Positions 43,524-52,944 of a stretch of DNA of 64,000 bases are shown one piece after another. Numbering within the stretch: position 1 is the first letter of the stretch; every line of letters starts with the position of its first letter. Position numbers and translations under genes: made by a program. This DNA comes from Streptomyces sp. NBC_00459. GTDB taxonomy: Bacteria; Actinomycetota; Actinomycetes; Streptomycetales; Streptomycetaceae. Location of the stretch: NCBI RefSeq assembly GCF_036013955.1, contig NZ_CP107903.1:3224001-3288000 (forward strand), written 5' to 3'. The notes beneath the pieces were generated by a model, which had not been told where the DNA came from, ran no database searches, and saw only the letters and a program-made list of their open reading frames with translations.

Positions 43524-45653
43524 TCAGGTGGCGCCCTCCCGCAGCACCTCCATCAGCGCCCACAGCCGCGACGATCCCGCCAGTTCCTCCAGCGTCATCG
43601 GCCTGCCCTCCGCGTCGGCGACGGGCAGGCGCCAGTTCGGGTACTGGTTCCACGTACCCGGCAGGTTCTGCGGGCGGCGGTCGCCGACGCCGTCCGGGAG
43701 CCAGACGCCGATCATGCGGGCCGGGGTGCGGAGGAGATAGCGGTGGACGGCCTGGATCTCGGCCTCCTCCTCGACCCCCGAGAGACCACCGCTGCCGCCC
43801 CTCAGCAGGCCCAGGCGGGCGAGCAGCGTCAGCCACTCGTTCGTGTCGGCGGCGGCATCGGCCCGTTCCTGTGCCAGGGGGTTGGTCAACAGACCCAGCC
43901 GGTCGCGGAGTTCGACGTGGTCACCGGCGAGACGGGCGGCGGTGGGCGGCAGGTCGTGGGTGGTGACGGTGGCGAGGCAGTCGGCGCGCCAGTGGTCGGG
44001 GGGCAGGGGACGCCCGTCGCCGTTCCAGTCCCGTTCGAACCACAGGACGGACGTGCCGAGCACCCCGCGTTCGTGCAGCGTCTCCCGCACCCCGGGTTCC
44101 ACGGTCCCCAGATCCTCGCCGATCACGACAGCCCCGGCCCGCGAGGCCTCCAGCGCGAGGACGGCGAGCATCGCCTCGGCGTCGTACCGGACGTACGCCC
44201 CCTCCGTCGGCGCCAGCCCCTGGGGCACCCACCAGAGCCGGAAGAGGCCCATGACGTGGTCGATGCGCAGGGCGCCCGCGTAGCCGAAGAGGGATCTCAG
44301 CAGCTGTCGGTAGGGGGCGTAGCCGGACTCGGCCAGGCGGTCCGGTCTCCAGGGCGGCAGTCCCCAGTCCTGGCCGCGCGCGTTGAACGCGTCCGGGGGC
44401 GCGCCGACCGACATGCCGGCCGCGAAGTACTCCTGCTGCGCCCAGGCGTCGGCGCCGCCGGGATGCACCCCGACGGCGAGGTCGTGCACGATCCCGACCG
44501 ACATGCCCGCGTCGCGTGCCGTCCGCTGGGCGTCGGTGAGCTGGGTGTCGGTGAGCCAGGCGAGACGGGAGTGGAAGTCGACGCGGTCCATCAACTCGCC
44601 CCGGGCGCGGGCGGTCTCGGCCGACCGGGGGTCCTGGAGGCCGTCCGGCCAGCGCGACCAGTCCGAGCCGTGCGTCTCGGCCAGCGCGCACCAGGTGGCG
44701 TGGTCCTCCAGCGGTTCGCCGGCCCGCGCGAGGAAGTCGCAGTACGCGGCCTGCCGCCCGGGCCCGAGCGGTACGGCGCACACCAGCTCCAGCGCCTCGC
44801 GCTTGAGTTCCCACACGGCGTCCCGGTCGATCAGCTCGCCCTTGTCCAGCACCGACTCCCGCAGCCGCCCGGCCCGCTCCAGCAGCCCGCGCACCCGCTC
44901 ACGGTCCTCGGCCTCCTCGATGTACGCGAACTCGGGGATGTCCTCGATCCGCAGATGGACGGGATCGGGGAAGCGCCGGGAGGACGGCCGGTAGGGGGAC
45001 GGATCGGTCGGCGCTCCGGGTACGGCCGCGTGCAACGGGTTGACCTGCACGAATCCTGCTCCGAGCGCCCGCCCGGCCCAGGCGCTCAGCTCACCGAGGT
45101 CGCCCAGGTCGCCCATGCCCCAGGAGCGCCGGGAGAGGAGGGAGTAGAGCTGGACGAGGAGGCCGTAGGAGCGTCCGGCGGGCGTGGGCAGCCGGGCCGG
45201 GGCGACGACGAGGTGGGCGCGGGCGGTGCGGCCGTCGGGCGCGACGGCGTCCAACTCGTGGATGCCGGGCGGGAGCCGGTCGACCGAGTCGCAGATCTCG
45301 CCCTGTTCGGTACTGATGCGCAGGCGGGTGCCCTCGGGCAGTCCGGCCAGCGCGTCGGCCGTGCCGTCGGCGCCGCACACCACCGTGGGTGGCAGCAGCC
45401 GCGCCGCCAGTTCCCGTTCCCGGGCGGCGAGGGCGGCCCGGACGGCCTCCGGAGTGACCGCGTCGACGCCGAGCGCGGCCAGTACGGCGACGAGCGCGGA
45501 GTCGGAGGCGGCGACCACGTGGTCCGGGGACGGGCTGAAGGAGGAGGCGACGCCGTGCAGCTCGGCGAGGCGGGTGAGCGCGAGCCGTTCCTCGGCCCGG
45601 TTCTCCCCGTTCTCGTGGCCCCCGGCGGGTTCGGCCGGGCCGTGTACGGACAT
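43524..45653 (-). CDS. malQ: 4-alpha-glucanotransferase (amylomaltase)
   Basis: The 709-residue GH77 enzyme transfers glucan segments between alpha-1,4-glucans, processing maltodextrins and glycogen. Diagnostic segments are LLVQLYSLLSRRSWGMGDLG, ALRIDHVMGLFRLWWVP with the nucleophile Asp, VVIGEDLGTVEPGVRETL with the acid/base Glu and VTTHDLPPTAA. The N-terminal ~150 residues form the extra domain of the long, actinobacterial type. The ATG follows the stop of a small upstream gene without a gap (TAG-ATG), so it is translated together with that peptide. Confidence 0.95.
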   Translation of the reverse strand: MSVHGPAEPAGGHENGENRAEERLALTRLAELHGVASSFSPSPDHVVAASDSALVAVLAALGVDAVTPEAVRAALAARERELAARLLPPTVVCGADGTADALAGLPEGTRLRISTEQGEICDSVDRLPPGIHELDAVAPDGRTARAHLVVAPARLPTPAGRSYGLLVQLYSLLSRRSWGMGDLGDLGELSAWAGRALGAGFVQVNPLHAAVPGAPTDPSPYRPSSRRFPDPVHLRIEDIPEFAYIEEAEDRERVRGLLERAGRLRESVLDKGELIDRDAVWELKREALELVCAVPLGPGRQAAYCDFLARAGEPLEDHATWCALAETHGSDWSRWPDGLQDPRSAETARARGELMDRVDFHSRLAWLTDTQLTDAQRTARDAGMSVGIVHDLAVGVHPGGADAWAQQEYFAAGMSVGAPPDAFNARGQDWGLPPWRPDRLAESGYAPYRQLLRSLFGYAGALRIDHVMGLFRLWWVPQGLAPTEGAYVRYDAEAMLAVLALEASRAGAVVIGEDLGTVEPGVRETLHERGVLGTSVLWFERDWNGDGRPLPPDHWRADCLATVTTHDLPPTAARLAGDHVELRDRLGLLTNPLAQERADAAADTNEWLTLLARLGLLRGGSGGLSGVEEEAEIQAVHRYLLRTPARMIGVWLPDGVGDRRPQNLPGTWNQYPNWRLPVADAEGRPMTLEELAGSSRLWALMEVLREGAT

Positions 45654-45869
45654 CTACAGCCCCGCGAGGTCCGGCAGCGCGGGGACCGGGCCCTCGTACA
45701 GCCCTGTGGGATCCGCTTCGGCGTCGGCGTGCTCGCTCGTCATGGCCTCGGCGTCGGCGAGCGGGGGCTCGCTGGTGAGGGGCTCGGCGGCGGGCAGCGG
45801 CGGCTCGCTGGTGAGCGGCGCCTCGGCGGCGGCACTCTCGGCGCTGAAGATGTGGGCCGGTACGGCCAC
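45654..45869 (-). CDS. Small acidic repeat peptide coupled to malQ
   Basis: A 71-codon frame starts at the GTG at 45869 behind AGGAGG, a strong ribosome site, and its TAG abuts the malQ ATG. The sequence begins MAVPAHIFSAES and contains a near-repeat (EAPLTSEPPLPAAEPLTSEP) followed by EAMTSE, with Glu/Asp/Pro/Ala throughout. It has no Cys and no signal peptide. It probably serves translation coupling of malQ, or binds a partner; no family is recognised. Confidence 0.6.
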   Translation of the reverse strand: MAVPAHIFSAESAAAEAPLTSEPPLPAAEPLTSEPPLADAEAMTSEHADAEADPTGLYEGPVPALPDLAGL

Positions 45870-46227
45870 GGAGGCCTCCTTGTCGCGTACGACGGCTGAC
45901 GGCGGTTGGCGGGTTTCTTCCGCAGCCCTACCCAGTGGACGCGACCGCAGACGTGTAGGAAAGGACGAACCACGGCGTCGCCGGTCACATTCCGCGATTC
46001 TTCCGTCGCTCTCCTGTCGGCGTCCGCCGCCTTTCCGCCACTTCCCGTGCCCCTTCCGCCCCTCTCCGCTCACTCTTCCCTCCACACACACGACATCTCC
46101 AGGCTGGGGCAAATCCGGCACATCGGCCACTCTCGTTGACACCCTCACCGCTCGGATGGTGGGGTCGATGGTCGTCTGACACATCGTCGGGTGACGCGGG
46201 GCGGGTCGAGTGACGGGGAGTGGTGGC
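45870..46227. other. Intergenic region between the small peptide and the GH84-like gene
   Basis: 358 bases hold the divergent promoters. A pyrimidine-rich, low-complexity tract runs from about 46020 to 46100. No gene is seen. Confidence 0.4.
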
Positions 46228-49167
46228 GTGCTGCACGGGCGCGGGAAAGGGGCGGTCGCCCTGGTGTTCGCCGTCGTGGCCGGGGCGACCCTGGGACCGG
46301 CTCCCGAGGCGGTCGCGGCTCCGCCCTCCCCCGGCAGCTCGTCCGCCGACAGGTTCACCGAGGATGCCGCCTCCGCCCTTCCGTCGGTGTGGCCCCGCCC
46401 CCAGTCCCTGCGCGCGAGCGGCGGCGGGCCGGTCGCGGTCACGGACGAGGTCGCGCTGATCGCCGACGCGGAGGCCGACCCGTACACGGTCGAGGGCCTG
46501 CGCGCGCTGGTACGGGAGGCGGGCGGGCGCCCGGTCACCGCGGCCGTCGCCGCCCCGGGCGCGCTGGCGATCCTGGTCGGCGGCGACGCGGCCGACCGGG
46601 CCCTCACCGCCCTCGGCGCCGGCCCTCGCGCCGACCTCCCGTCCGGCGGCTACCGGCTCGCCGTCGGCAGGGTCGCGGGCCGGGACACCGTCGCCCTGGC
46701 GGGAGCCGGGGCGGACGGACTGTTCCACGGTCTCCAGACCCTGCGCCAACTCCTCGGCACGAAGGGCGAGTTCGCCGCTGTCGTCGTACGCGACCGGCCC
46801 GGCACCGCCGTGCGCGGCACGACCGAGGGTTTCTACGGCACCCCCTGGACGAGTGAACAGCGGCTCGCCCAGCTGGACTTCATGGGCCGGACGAAGCAGA
46901 ACCGCTACCTCTACGCCCCCGGCGACGACCTCTACCGCCAGGCCCGCTGGCGCGAGCCCTACCCCGCCGCACGCCGGGCGGAGTTCCGGGAGCTGGCCCA
47001 GCGGGCGCGCCGCAACCACGTCACGCTCGGCTGGGCGGTGGCCCCCGGACAGTCGATGTGCCTGTCGTCGGACTCCGACGTGCGCGCGCTGACCGACAAA
47101 CTGGACGCCATGTGGGCGCTGGGTTTCCGGGCGTTCCAGGTGCAGTTCCAGGACGTCAGCTACAGCGAGTGGCACTGCGAGGCGGACGAGGAGCGGTACG
47201 GCTCCGGCCCCGAGGCCGCGGCCGAGGCCCAGGCGAGGGTCGCCGGCGCCGTGGCCCGGCATCTGAGGGCACGTCACCCGTCCGCAGCCGCGCTGTCGTT
47301 GATGCCGACCGAGTACTTCCAGGACGGCACGACCCCCTATCGCAAGGCGCTGGCGAACGCGCTGGACGCGGAGATCGAGGTCGCGTGGACGGGTGTGGGT
47401 GTCGTCCCCCGGACCATCACGGGAGGCCAACTCGCGGACGCGAAAGCCGTGTTCGGGCATCCGCTGGTCACCATGGACAACTACCCGGTCAACGACTACG
47501 CGCAGGGACGGATCCTCCTCGGCCCCTACACCGGCCGTGAACCGGCCGTCGCCACCCGGTCGGCCGCCCTGCTCGCCAACGCCATGGTCCAGCCCGAGGC
47601 CTCGCGGATCCCCCTGTTCACCGCCGCCGACTACGCCTGGAACCCGCGCGGCTACCGCCCCGAGGCGTCCTGGCGGGCCGCGGTCACCGACCTCGCCGCC
47701 GGTGACCCGCGCCGCGAGGAGGCCCTGAGCGCCCTCGCCGGAAACGCCGCGTCCTCGGTCCTGGGCGCCCCCGAGTCGGCCTACCTCCGCCCGCTGATCG
47801 AGGCGCTCCGGCAGGCCCGCACGGCGACGGACGGCCCCGCGAACCGGGCGGCGAACGAGGCGGCGGAGCGCCGACTGCGGTCGGCGTTCACGGTGATGCG
47901 CGAGACACCGGACCGGCTGACGTACTCGCCCGGCACTCTGGCCGAGGAAGTCGCCCCCTGGACACAACAGTTGGCGGGTTACGGCGCGGCCGGTGAGACA
48001 GCGGTCGACATGCTGCGGGCGCAGCGCGCAGGCGACACGGCGACGGCCTGGCAGGCGTACCTCTCCCTCGTCGGCCAACGGCACGCACTGGCCTCCGCCG
48101 CGTCCCGGGTGACCGTGGGCAAGGGCGTGCTGGACCCGTTTCTCCTCCGTGCGCAGCAGGCGTTCGCCCAATGGGCCGGCCTCGACCACGAACCCTCCGC
48201 TTCGGACGGCCGCACCGTCCGTTTCCCGCGTGCCCGCGCCCTGGCCTCCGTCACCGTCCTGAGCGTCCCGGAAACCGTGGGCACCGTCGAGGCGCGTGTC
48301 CCCGGGGAGGGCTGGCGCGTACTCGGGGCGCTGTCCGGCACCGGCGCGACCCAACTCCCCGTCCGGGCCCACGCGGACGCCGTTCGGGTGATCGGTCCGG
48401 CGCCCTCCGGGGTACGGCATCTCGTCCCCTGGTTCGACGACTCCCCGTCGGTGGAGCTGGAGTTGGGGCGCGACAGGAAGGCCGGCGCGGAGGTGGACGC
48501 GGAGATCGGCGGTCCCGCGGTGGAGGTGCCGGTACGGCTGACCTCGTCCCGTCCCGCCGACGCGCGGGACACGAAGCTCGCGGCGAAGGCGCCCCGGGGC
48601 GTTGAAGTCCGGCTCCCCGGGAGCCCGTTGACATTGCCGCGCGGAGTCCCGGTCGATGCGGAGGCCGAGGTCTCCGTGGAGCGGGGGACACCGGCGGGGA
48701 CGTATCCCGTCGCGCTCACCGCCGGGGACGCGACGCGCACGCTCACCGTGCGGGCGTTCCCGCGGACGGGCGGCCCCGATCTCGCGCTGGGCGGTGCCGC
48801 GAGTTCGTCCGGTGACGAGACGGCGGACTTCCCGGCACCGGCCGCCAACGACGGGAAGCCCGGGACGCGTTGGTCGTCCCCGGCCGAGGACGACGCCTGG
48901 TGGCAGGTACGGCTGGACCGGACGGCGCGGCTGGGCCGGGTCGACCTGCGCTGGCAGGACGCGCACGCCGCCGCGTACCGCGTACAGGTGTCGTCGGACG
49001 GGCGCGACTGGCGTACGGCGGCCACGGTCCCGGACGGGCGGGGCGGGCACGAGTCGGTGCGGATGGACGAGCGGGACGTCCGGTTCGTCCGTGTGCAGGG
49101 GGACAAGAGGGCGACCCGGTACGGGTATTCGCTGTGGTCGGTGGAGGCGTACGCGGTGGCGGACTGA
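46228..49167 (+). CDS. Secreted GH84-like beta-N-acetylglucosaminidase-family protein
   Basis: The 979-residue protein starts at the GTG at 46228 after GGGGAG; a GTG at 46210 is an alternative. Domains in order: signal peptide (1-31), GH20b-like N-terminal domain, GH84 barrel (RGTTEGFYGTPWT, then NRYLYAPGDDLYR), a helical region, an NPCBM/alpha-galactosidase-like beta domain and a C-terminal F5/8-type discoidin domain (VDLRWQDAHAAAYRVQVSSD). GH84 enzymes remove N-acetylglucosamine using a DD pair; here the pair reads Gln308-Asp309 (FQDVSY), so hydrolysis may be weak or different. It could act on chitin- or glycan-derived material outside the cell. Confidence 0.85.
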   Translation: MLHGRGKGAVALVFAVVAGATLGPAPEAVAAPPSPGSSSADRFTEDAASALPSVWPRPQSLRASGGGPVAVTDEVALIADAEADPYTVEGLRALVREAGGRPVTAAVAAPGALAILVGGDAADRALTALGAGPRADLPSGGYRLAVGRVAGRDTVALAGAGADGLFHGLQTLRQLLGTKGEFAAVVVRDRPGTAVRGTTEGFYGTPWTSEQRLAQLDFMGRTKQNRYLYAPGDDLYRQARWREPYPAARRAEFRELAQRARRNHVTLGWAVAPGQSMCLSSDSDVRALTDKLDAMWALGFRAFQVQFQDVSYSEWHCEADEERYGSGPEAAAEAQARVAGAVARHLRARHPSAAALSLMPTEYFQDGTTPYRKALANALDAEIEVAWTGVGVVPRTITGGQLADAKAVFGHPLVTMDNYPVNDYAQGRILLGPYTGREPAVATRSAALLANAMVQPEASRIPLFTAADYAWNPRGYRPEASWRAAVTDLAAGDPRREEALSALAGNAASSVLGAPESAYLRPLIEALRQARTATDGPANRAANEAAERRLRSAFTVMRETPDRLTYSPGTLAEEVAPWTQQLAGYGAAGETAVDMLRAQRAGDTATAWQAYLSLVGQRHALASAASRVTVGKGVLDPFLLRAQQAFAQWAGLDHEPSASDGRTVRFPRARALASVTVLSVPETVGTVEARVPGEGWRVLGALSGTGATQLPVRAHADAVRVIGPAPSGVRHLVPWFDDSPSVELELGRDRKAGAEVDAEIGGPAVEVPVRLTSSRPADARDTKLAAKAPRGVEVRLPGSPLTLPRGVPVDAEAEVSVERGTPAGTYPVALTAGDATRTLTVRAFPRTGGPDLALGGAASSSGDETADFPAPAANDGKPGTRWSSPAEDDAWWQVRLDRTARLGRVDLRWQDAHAAAYRVQVSSDGRDWRTAATVPDGRGGHESVRMDERDVRFVRVQGDKRATRYGYSLWSVEAYAVAD

Positions 49168-49222
49168 CCGCTCACCCGTACCTCGGGCGAGTCCTCGGCG
49201 GGTCTCGCCGCCCATCACTATT

Positions 49223-49244
49223 CACTCAGTACATGTAGCGAGTG
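49223..49244. promoter_or_regulatory. Palindromic operator of the PadR operon
   Basis: A 22-base near-palindrome (CACTC..TACATGTA..GAGTG) ends five bases before the PadR start. PadR regulators often bind ATGT-ACAT-like sites, so autoregulation is likely. Confidence 0.6.
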
Positions 49245-49248
49245 CATA

Positions 49249-49791
49249 ATGACCGGCATGAGCACCCGCCACATCCTGTTGGGGCTGCTCGCCGGAGGGC
49301 CCAGCCATGGCTATGACCTCAAGCGACGGCACGACGAACGCTTCCCGCAGGCCCGGCCGCTGGCCTACGGGCAGGTCTACACGACCTTGCAGCGCCTGGT
49401 CCGCGACGGCCTGGCGGAGGTCGACGGCACCGACGCGGACGGCGGTCCGGAGCGGACGAAGTACCGGACGACCGGCGACGGAAAGCGTGAACTCGCGGAC
49501 TGGGTACGGCAGATCAGCGCGCCCGCGCCGCACGTCGTCAACGAGATCTTCGCCAAGGTCGTCGTCGCGATCCTGGCCGGCGGGGACCCGGCCGCGTATC
49601 TGCTGGACCAGCGCGCCGCGCACATGGCGCGGATGCGGGAGCTGACGGCGGTCAAGACCGCGCCGGGCTCGGACCTCTCGACCGTGCTCTCGGCGGACTA
49701 CGCCCTCAACCACCTTGACGCCGACCTCCGTTGGATGACCACGACGGTGGCCCGGCTCACCACACTGACCGCGGAGGTCGACACGGCATGA
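49249..49791 (+). CDS. PadR-family transcriptional regulator
   Basis: The 180-residue protein begins MTGMSTRHILLGLLAGGPSH, followed by YDLKRRHDERFPQ, GQVYTTLQRLVRDGL and RTKYRTTGDGKREL, the PadR winged helix with its C-terminal helical dimer arm. It starts at 49249 or the ATG at 49258. The promoter is a near-palindrome immediately upstream, so the mRNA 5' end may be very short. It ends in the ATGA shared with the ATPase, so it heads a regulator-exporter operon that it probably represses. Confidence 0.92.
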   Translation: MTGMSTRHILLGLLAGGPSHGYDLKRRHDERFPQARPLAYGQVYTTLQRLVRDGLAEVDGTDADGGPERTKYRTTGDGKRELADWVRQISAPAPHVVNEIFAKVVVAILAGGDPAAYLLDQRAAHMARMRELTAVKTAPGSDLSTVLSADYALNHLDADLRWMTTTVARLTTLTAEVDTA

Positions 49792-50522
49792 CCACCACCA
49801 ACGGGGCAATATCCGGCGGGGACACCGCACCACCACTGCTCGCGGCCCGCCGTCTGTCCAAGACGCACGGCAGGACGCCCGCGCTGCGCGGCGCCTCGGT
49901 CGCGCTGCGGGCCGGCGAGATCCTGGCCGTCACGGGGGCCAGCGGCAGCGGGAAGTCGACGCTGCTGCACTGTCTGGCGGGGATCGTCCGGCCGGACGCG
50001 GGGACCGTCGAGTACGCCGGGGAGCGGCTCGACACGCTGCCCGAGCGGCGGCTGAGCGAACTGCGGCGCACCGAGTTCGGGGTCGTCTTCCAGTTCGGGC
50101 AGCTGATTCCCGAGCTGACCGTCCTCGACAACGTGGCGCTGCCGCTGCTGCTCGCCGGGACCGCGCGCGGAGCGGCGCACGAGCGGGCCGGCGAGTGGCT
50201 GGAGCGGTTCGGGGTGCTCGGCCAGGAGATGCTGCGGCCGGGCGAGCTGAGCGGCGGCCAGGCGCAGCGCGTCTCGCTGGCCCGCGCCCTGATCACCGGC
50301 CCGAAGGTGGTCTTCGCCGACGAGCCGACCGGCGCGCTGGACTCCCTCGCGGGCGAGCAGGTGATGGCGGCGCTGACGCACACGGCCCGCGAGTCCGGCA
50401 CGGCGGTGCTGCTGATCACCCACGACGCCCAGGTGGCGGCGTACGCGGACCGCGAGCTCAGGCTGAGCGACGGCGCGGTGGCCGCCGACGGGGCCGAGAC
50501 CTCGGCGGAGGTGACCGCGTGA
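49788..50522 (+). CDS. ABC transporter ATP-binding protein (MacB/LolD type)
   Basis: The 244-residue ATPase has Walker A GASGSGKST, Q-loop VVFQFGQLIPELTV, signature LSGGQAQR, Walker B VVFADEPTGALD and the switch ITHD. The LIPELTVLDNVALPLLL segment and TGALDS are typical of ATPases that pair with FtsX-like permeases. It overlaps padR by four bases at the start and the permease at its end. The system likely exports a hydrophobic or envelope-active compound in response to the PadR ligand. Confidence 0.92.
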   Translation: MTTTNGAISGGDTAPPLLAARRLSKTHGRTPALRGASVALRAGEILAVTGASGSGKSTLLHCLAGIVRPDAGTVEYAGERLDTLPERRLSELRRTEFGVVFQFGQLIPELTVLDNVALPLLLAGTARGAAHERAGEWLERFGVLGQEMLRPGELSGGQAQRVSLARALITGPKVVFADEPTGALDSLAGEQVMAALTHTARESGTAVLLITHDAQVAAYADRELRLSDGAVAADGAETSAEVTA

Positions 50523-51904
50523 TCGCCGACAAGGTCAACGGCTCCGGGAGCGGCTCCCTGCGCGCCGATGCGCGGCTCGCCTGGCTGCTCACCCGGGGTT
50601 CCGACCGGCGGGAGTGGTGGCGGGTCGCGCTCACGGGGATCGGGGCGGCGCTCGCGACCGGGTTCGCGCTGGCCGCCGTGGCCGTCGCCTCGATCCGCGG
50701 GCAGTACTCCGTGTCGTTCGGCTCCGGGCTCCTGAACCAGCAGGGGGAACGCTCCGGTGTGGTCCTCACCCTCGTGCTGCTGCTCGTGCCCGTGCTCGGG
50801 TTCCTCGGGCAGTGTGCGCGGGTCGGGGCGGTGCACCGGGACCGGCGGCTGGCCGCGCTGCGGCTGGCGGGGGCCGGCGCGGCCCAGGTGCGGCGGATCG
50901 CGGCGCTGGAATCGGGGCTTGCCTGTCTGCTCGGCTCGGCGCTCGCCACCGTGTTCTGCGTGCTGTTCCTGCTGGGCGAGTGGCGGCAGCCGCCGGTACT
51001 CGTCTGGTTCGGGATCGCGCTGGTCGCGGCGGCCGTACCGGTGCTGGGCGCGCTGGTGAGCGTACTGGCGCTGCGTCGCGTGGTGGCCTCGCCGCTGGGC
51101 CGGGTACGGCGGGTGCCCCCGCGCGAGGGGCGTGGTCCGGGGATGCCGGTCCCGATCGCGGCCCTGGGGCTGCTGTTCGTGGGGCTGCTGCTGGCACCGG
51201 ACACGTTCGGCGGCTACGAGACCGCCCCGACGCTGGTGTTCGCCGTGGTGATCGGCACCGGTGTGGGCGCCCTGTGGCTGACCGGTGCCACCGCCCGGTG
51301 CACGGGGCGGATCCTGGCGACCCGTACCGCCGATCCGGCGACGCTGATCGCGGCGGAACGGCTGCGCGACGACCCGTGGGCCGCTGCCCGCACCCATGCG
51401 GCGGTACTGCTGGTGGCCGTCGTGGGCACCGGGTTCGTCGGCGTCCGGGAGGTGCTGCTGACCTCGCTCCGCGACCGCGGCGAGACCATGCTGGCCTCGC
51501 CCATGTCCTTCTACACCACCGGCGTCGATCTGACCGGCGCCGCCGTCCTGGTCGCCCTGGTGATCACGCTCTGCGGGCTCGGCGTCGGCACCGCCGAGTC
51601 GGTGGCGACCCGGCGCCGGGGCCTGGCCGCGCAGGCCGCCGCCGGAGTGCCGCGCGCGGTGCTGGGCCGGGCGCTGCTCCTGGAGACGGCCCTGCCGCTG
51701 GCGCCGGCGATGCTGCTGGCGGGTGCCGGGGGCCTGCTGATCGGCGACTGGTTCGCGGGGATCGCCCAGGACGGCAGCCGCTCGGTGCCGTACACGGCGC
51801 TGCTGGTTCCCCCGGCGGTGTACGTGTGCTGTCTGCTCGCGGCGGCAACCTCGCTGCCGCTGCTGCGCCGTTCGGTGCATCCGGCGGAGCTCAGGTACGT
51901 GTGA
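50519..51904 (+). CDS. FtsX-like ABC transporter permease
   Basis: The 461-residue protein starts at the GTG at 50519, overlapping the ATPase stop. About eight membrane segments are present, including pairs resembling two FtsX domains (VLTLVLLLVPVLGFLGQCAR and the later VALVITLCGLGVGTAESVAT). A RLAGAGAAQVRRIAALES segment follows the first pair, the usual FtsX/MacB cytoplasmic coupling helix. The C-terminal SVHPAELRYV tail is typical. It forms the membrane part of the PadR-controlled exporter. The large outside domain of MacB is absent. Confidence 0.9.
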   Translation: MIADKVNGSGSGSLRADARLAWLLTRGSDRREWWRVALTGIGAALATGFALAAVAVASIRGQYSVSFGSGLLNQQGERSGVVLTLVLLLVPVLGFLGQCARVGAVHRDRRLAALRLAGAGAAQVRRIAALESGLACLLGSALATVFCVLFLLGEWRQPPVLVWFGIALVAAAVPVLGALVSVLALRRVVASPLGRVRRVPPREGRGPGMPVPIAALGLLFVGLLLAPDTFGGYETAPTLVFAVVIGTGVGALWLTGATARCTGRILATRTADPATLIAAERLRDDPWAAARTHAAVLLVAVVGTGFVGVREVLLTSLRDRGETMLASPMSFYTTGVDLTGAAVLVALVITLCGLGVGTAESVATRRRGLAAQAAAGVPRAVLGRALLLETALPLAPAMLLAGAGGLLIGDWFAGIAQDGSRSVPYTALLVPPAVYVCCLLAAATSLPLLRRSVHPAELRYV

Positions 51905-51920
51905 GCGGCCGGGCATGAGT

Positions 51921-51959
51921 GATCCGGCCCCGGGGAACGGGTGTTCCCAGGGCCGGATC
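51921..51959. terminator. Terminator after the PadR-ABC operon
   Basis: GATCCGGCCC pairs with GGGCCGGATC, with an inner GGGAAC/GTTCCC hairpin. Confidence 0.75.
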
Positions 51960-52071
51960 GCATCCGTGCCGTACGGACGACACAGCAAGGTCCGTACAGA
52001 ACCGCACAGGCGTGCGGGTACTCGGTGTTCAGTTGTCCCCACGCGGTTTCAGGTATACGAAAGCCCGGACG

Positions 52072-52608
52072 TCAGGCTGAGATGCCGTCGATCCGGGCCA
52101 TCGCGTCGTCGGCGCCGTACGGCTGCAGGTATGGCAGCCAGCGCGGGTCCCGGTGTCCGGTGCCGATGATGCGCCAGGCGAGACCGGTGGGCGGGGCGGG
52201 TTTGTGGCGCAGCCGCCAGCCGATCTCGAAGAGATGTCGGTCGGCCTTGGTGTGGTTGCAGCGACGGCACGACGCCACCACGTTGTCCCAGCGGTGCTGG
52301 CCGCCGCGGGATTTCGGGATGACGTGGTCGACGCTGGTGGCGGCGGCGCCGCAGTACATGCACCGGCCGCCGTCGCGGGCGAACAGTGCCCTACGGGTCA
52401 GTGGAACGGGCCCCCGGTAAGGGACCCGTACGAACCTCTTCAGCCGGACCACGCTGGGTGCGGGGACAGTAACGGTCGCGCTGTGCATGAAGGCGCCCGA
52501 CTCCTCCAGGGAGACGGCCTTGTTCTCCAGGACGAGGACGAGCGCGCGGCGGAGCGGTACGACGCCGAGTGGCTCGTACGACGCGTTGAGTACCAGGACA
52601 TGCGGCAC
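52072..52608 (-). CDS. HNH endonuclease
   Basis: The 178-residue protein starts at the GTG at 52608, behind AAGGAGG. The HNH nuclease domain reads CMYCGAAATSVDHVIPKSRG, then WDNVVASCRRCNHTKAD, with two CxxC zinc pairs around the catalytic His. The preceding segment (LNASYEPLGVVPLRRALVLV) is a conserved beta-hairpin of a common actinobacterial HNH family that is not linked to a restriction methylase. Its role, perhaps in DNA repair or recombination, is unproven. No methyltransferase is adjacent. Confidence 0.9.
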   Translation of the reverse strand: MPHVLVLNASYEPLGVVPLRRALVLVLENKAVSLEESGAFMHSATVTVPAPSVVRLKRFVRVPYRGPVPLTRRALFARDGGRCMYCGAAATSVDHVIPKSRGGQHRWDNVVASCRRCNHTKADRHLFEIGWRLRHKPAPPTGLAWRIIGTGHRDPRWLPYLQPYGADDAMARIDGISA

Positions 52609-52944
52609 GGATGCCTCCTTGGGCGTCGGCGGCGCGTGGCTCGCGCCGGGACGTTCTGTAGTCAGTCTCCCCTCTCGCCCGGCGGCTGCGCCACCACGTC
52701 CCGGTAACGGGCTGGGAGTGTTTTCGACCACACCTTGCGTGCATGACCCGGGACCTCACCCTCTTCATCCCCAGGTGAGCACGGTCTCTCCCTCGAACAT
52801 GGCGCCGATCCGCACACGTTGCCCCGTTAGTGTGGTGGATCTGCCCTTCCGGTGACCTTTCCGTGACCTGAATGACGAGCTCACCGTCGAGCCGACCGCC
52901 GTAACCATCCGTACCGGGGGCAGGCCGCTTTGGAGGTACCCCCC

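Noticed and set aside
46001..46200. A DasR-type site (TGGTCTAGACCA-like) upstream of the GH84-like gene
   Set aside because: No match to that palindrome was found in the gap, despite the GlcNAc-related product.
45985..49218. A 1077-codon frame opposite the GH84-like gene
   Set aside because: Shadow of the secreted enzyme; it has no signal, no domain and low-complexity Arg/Gly composition.
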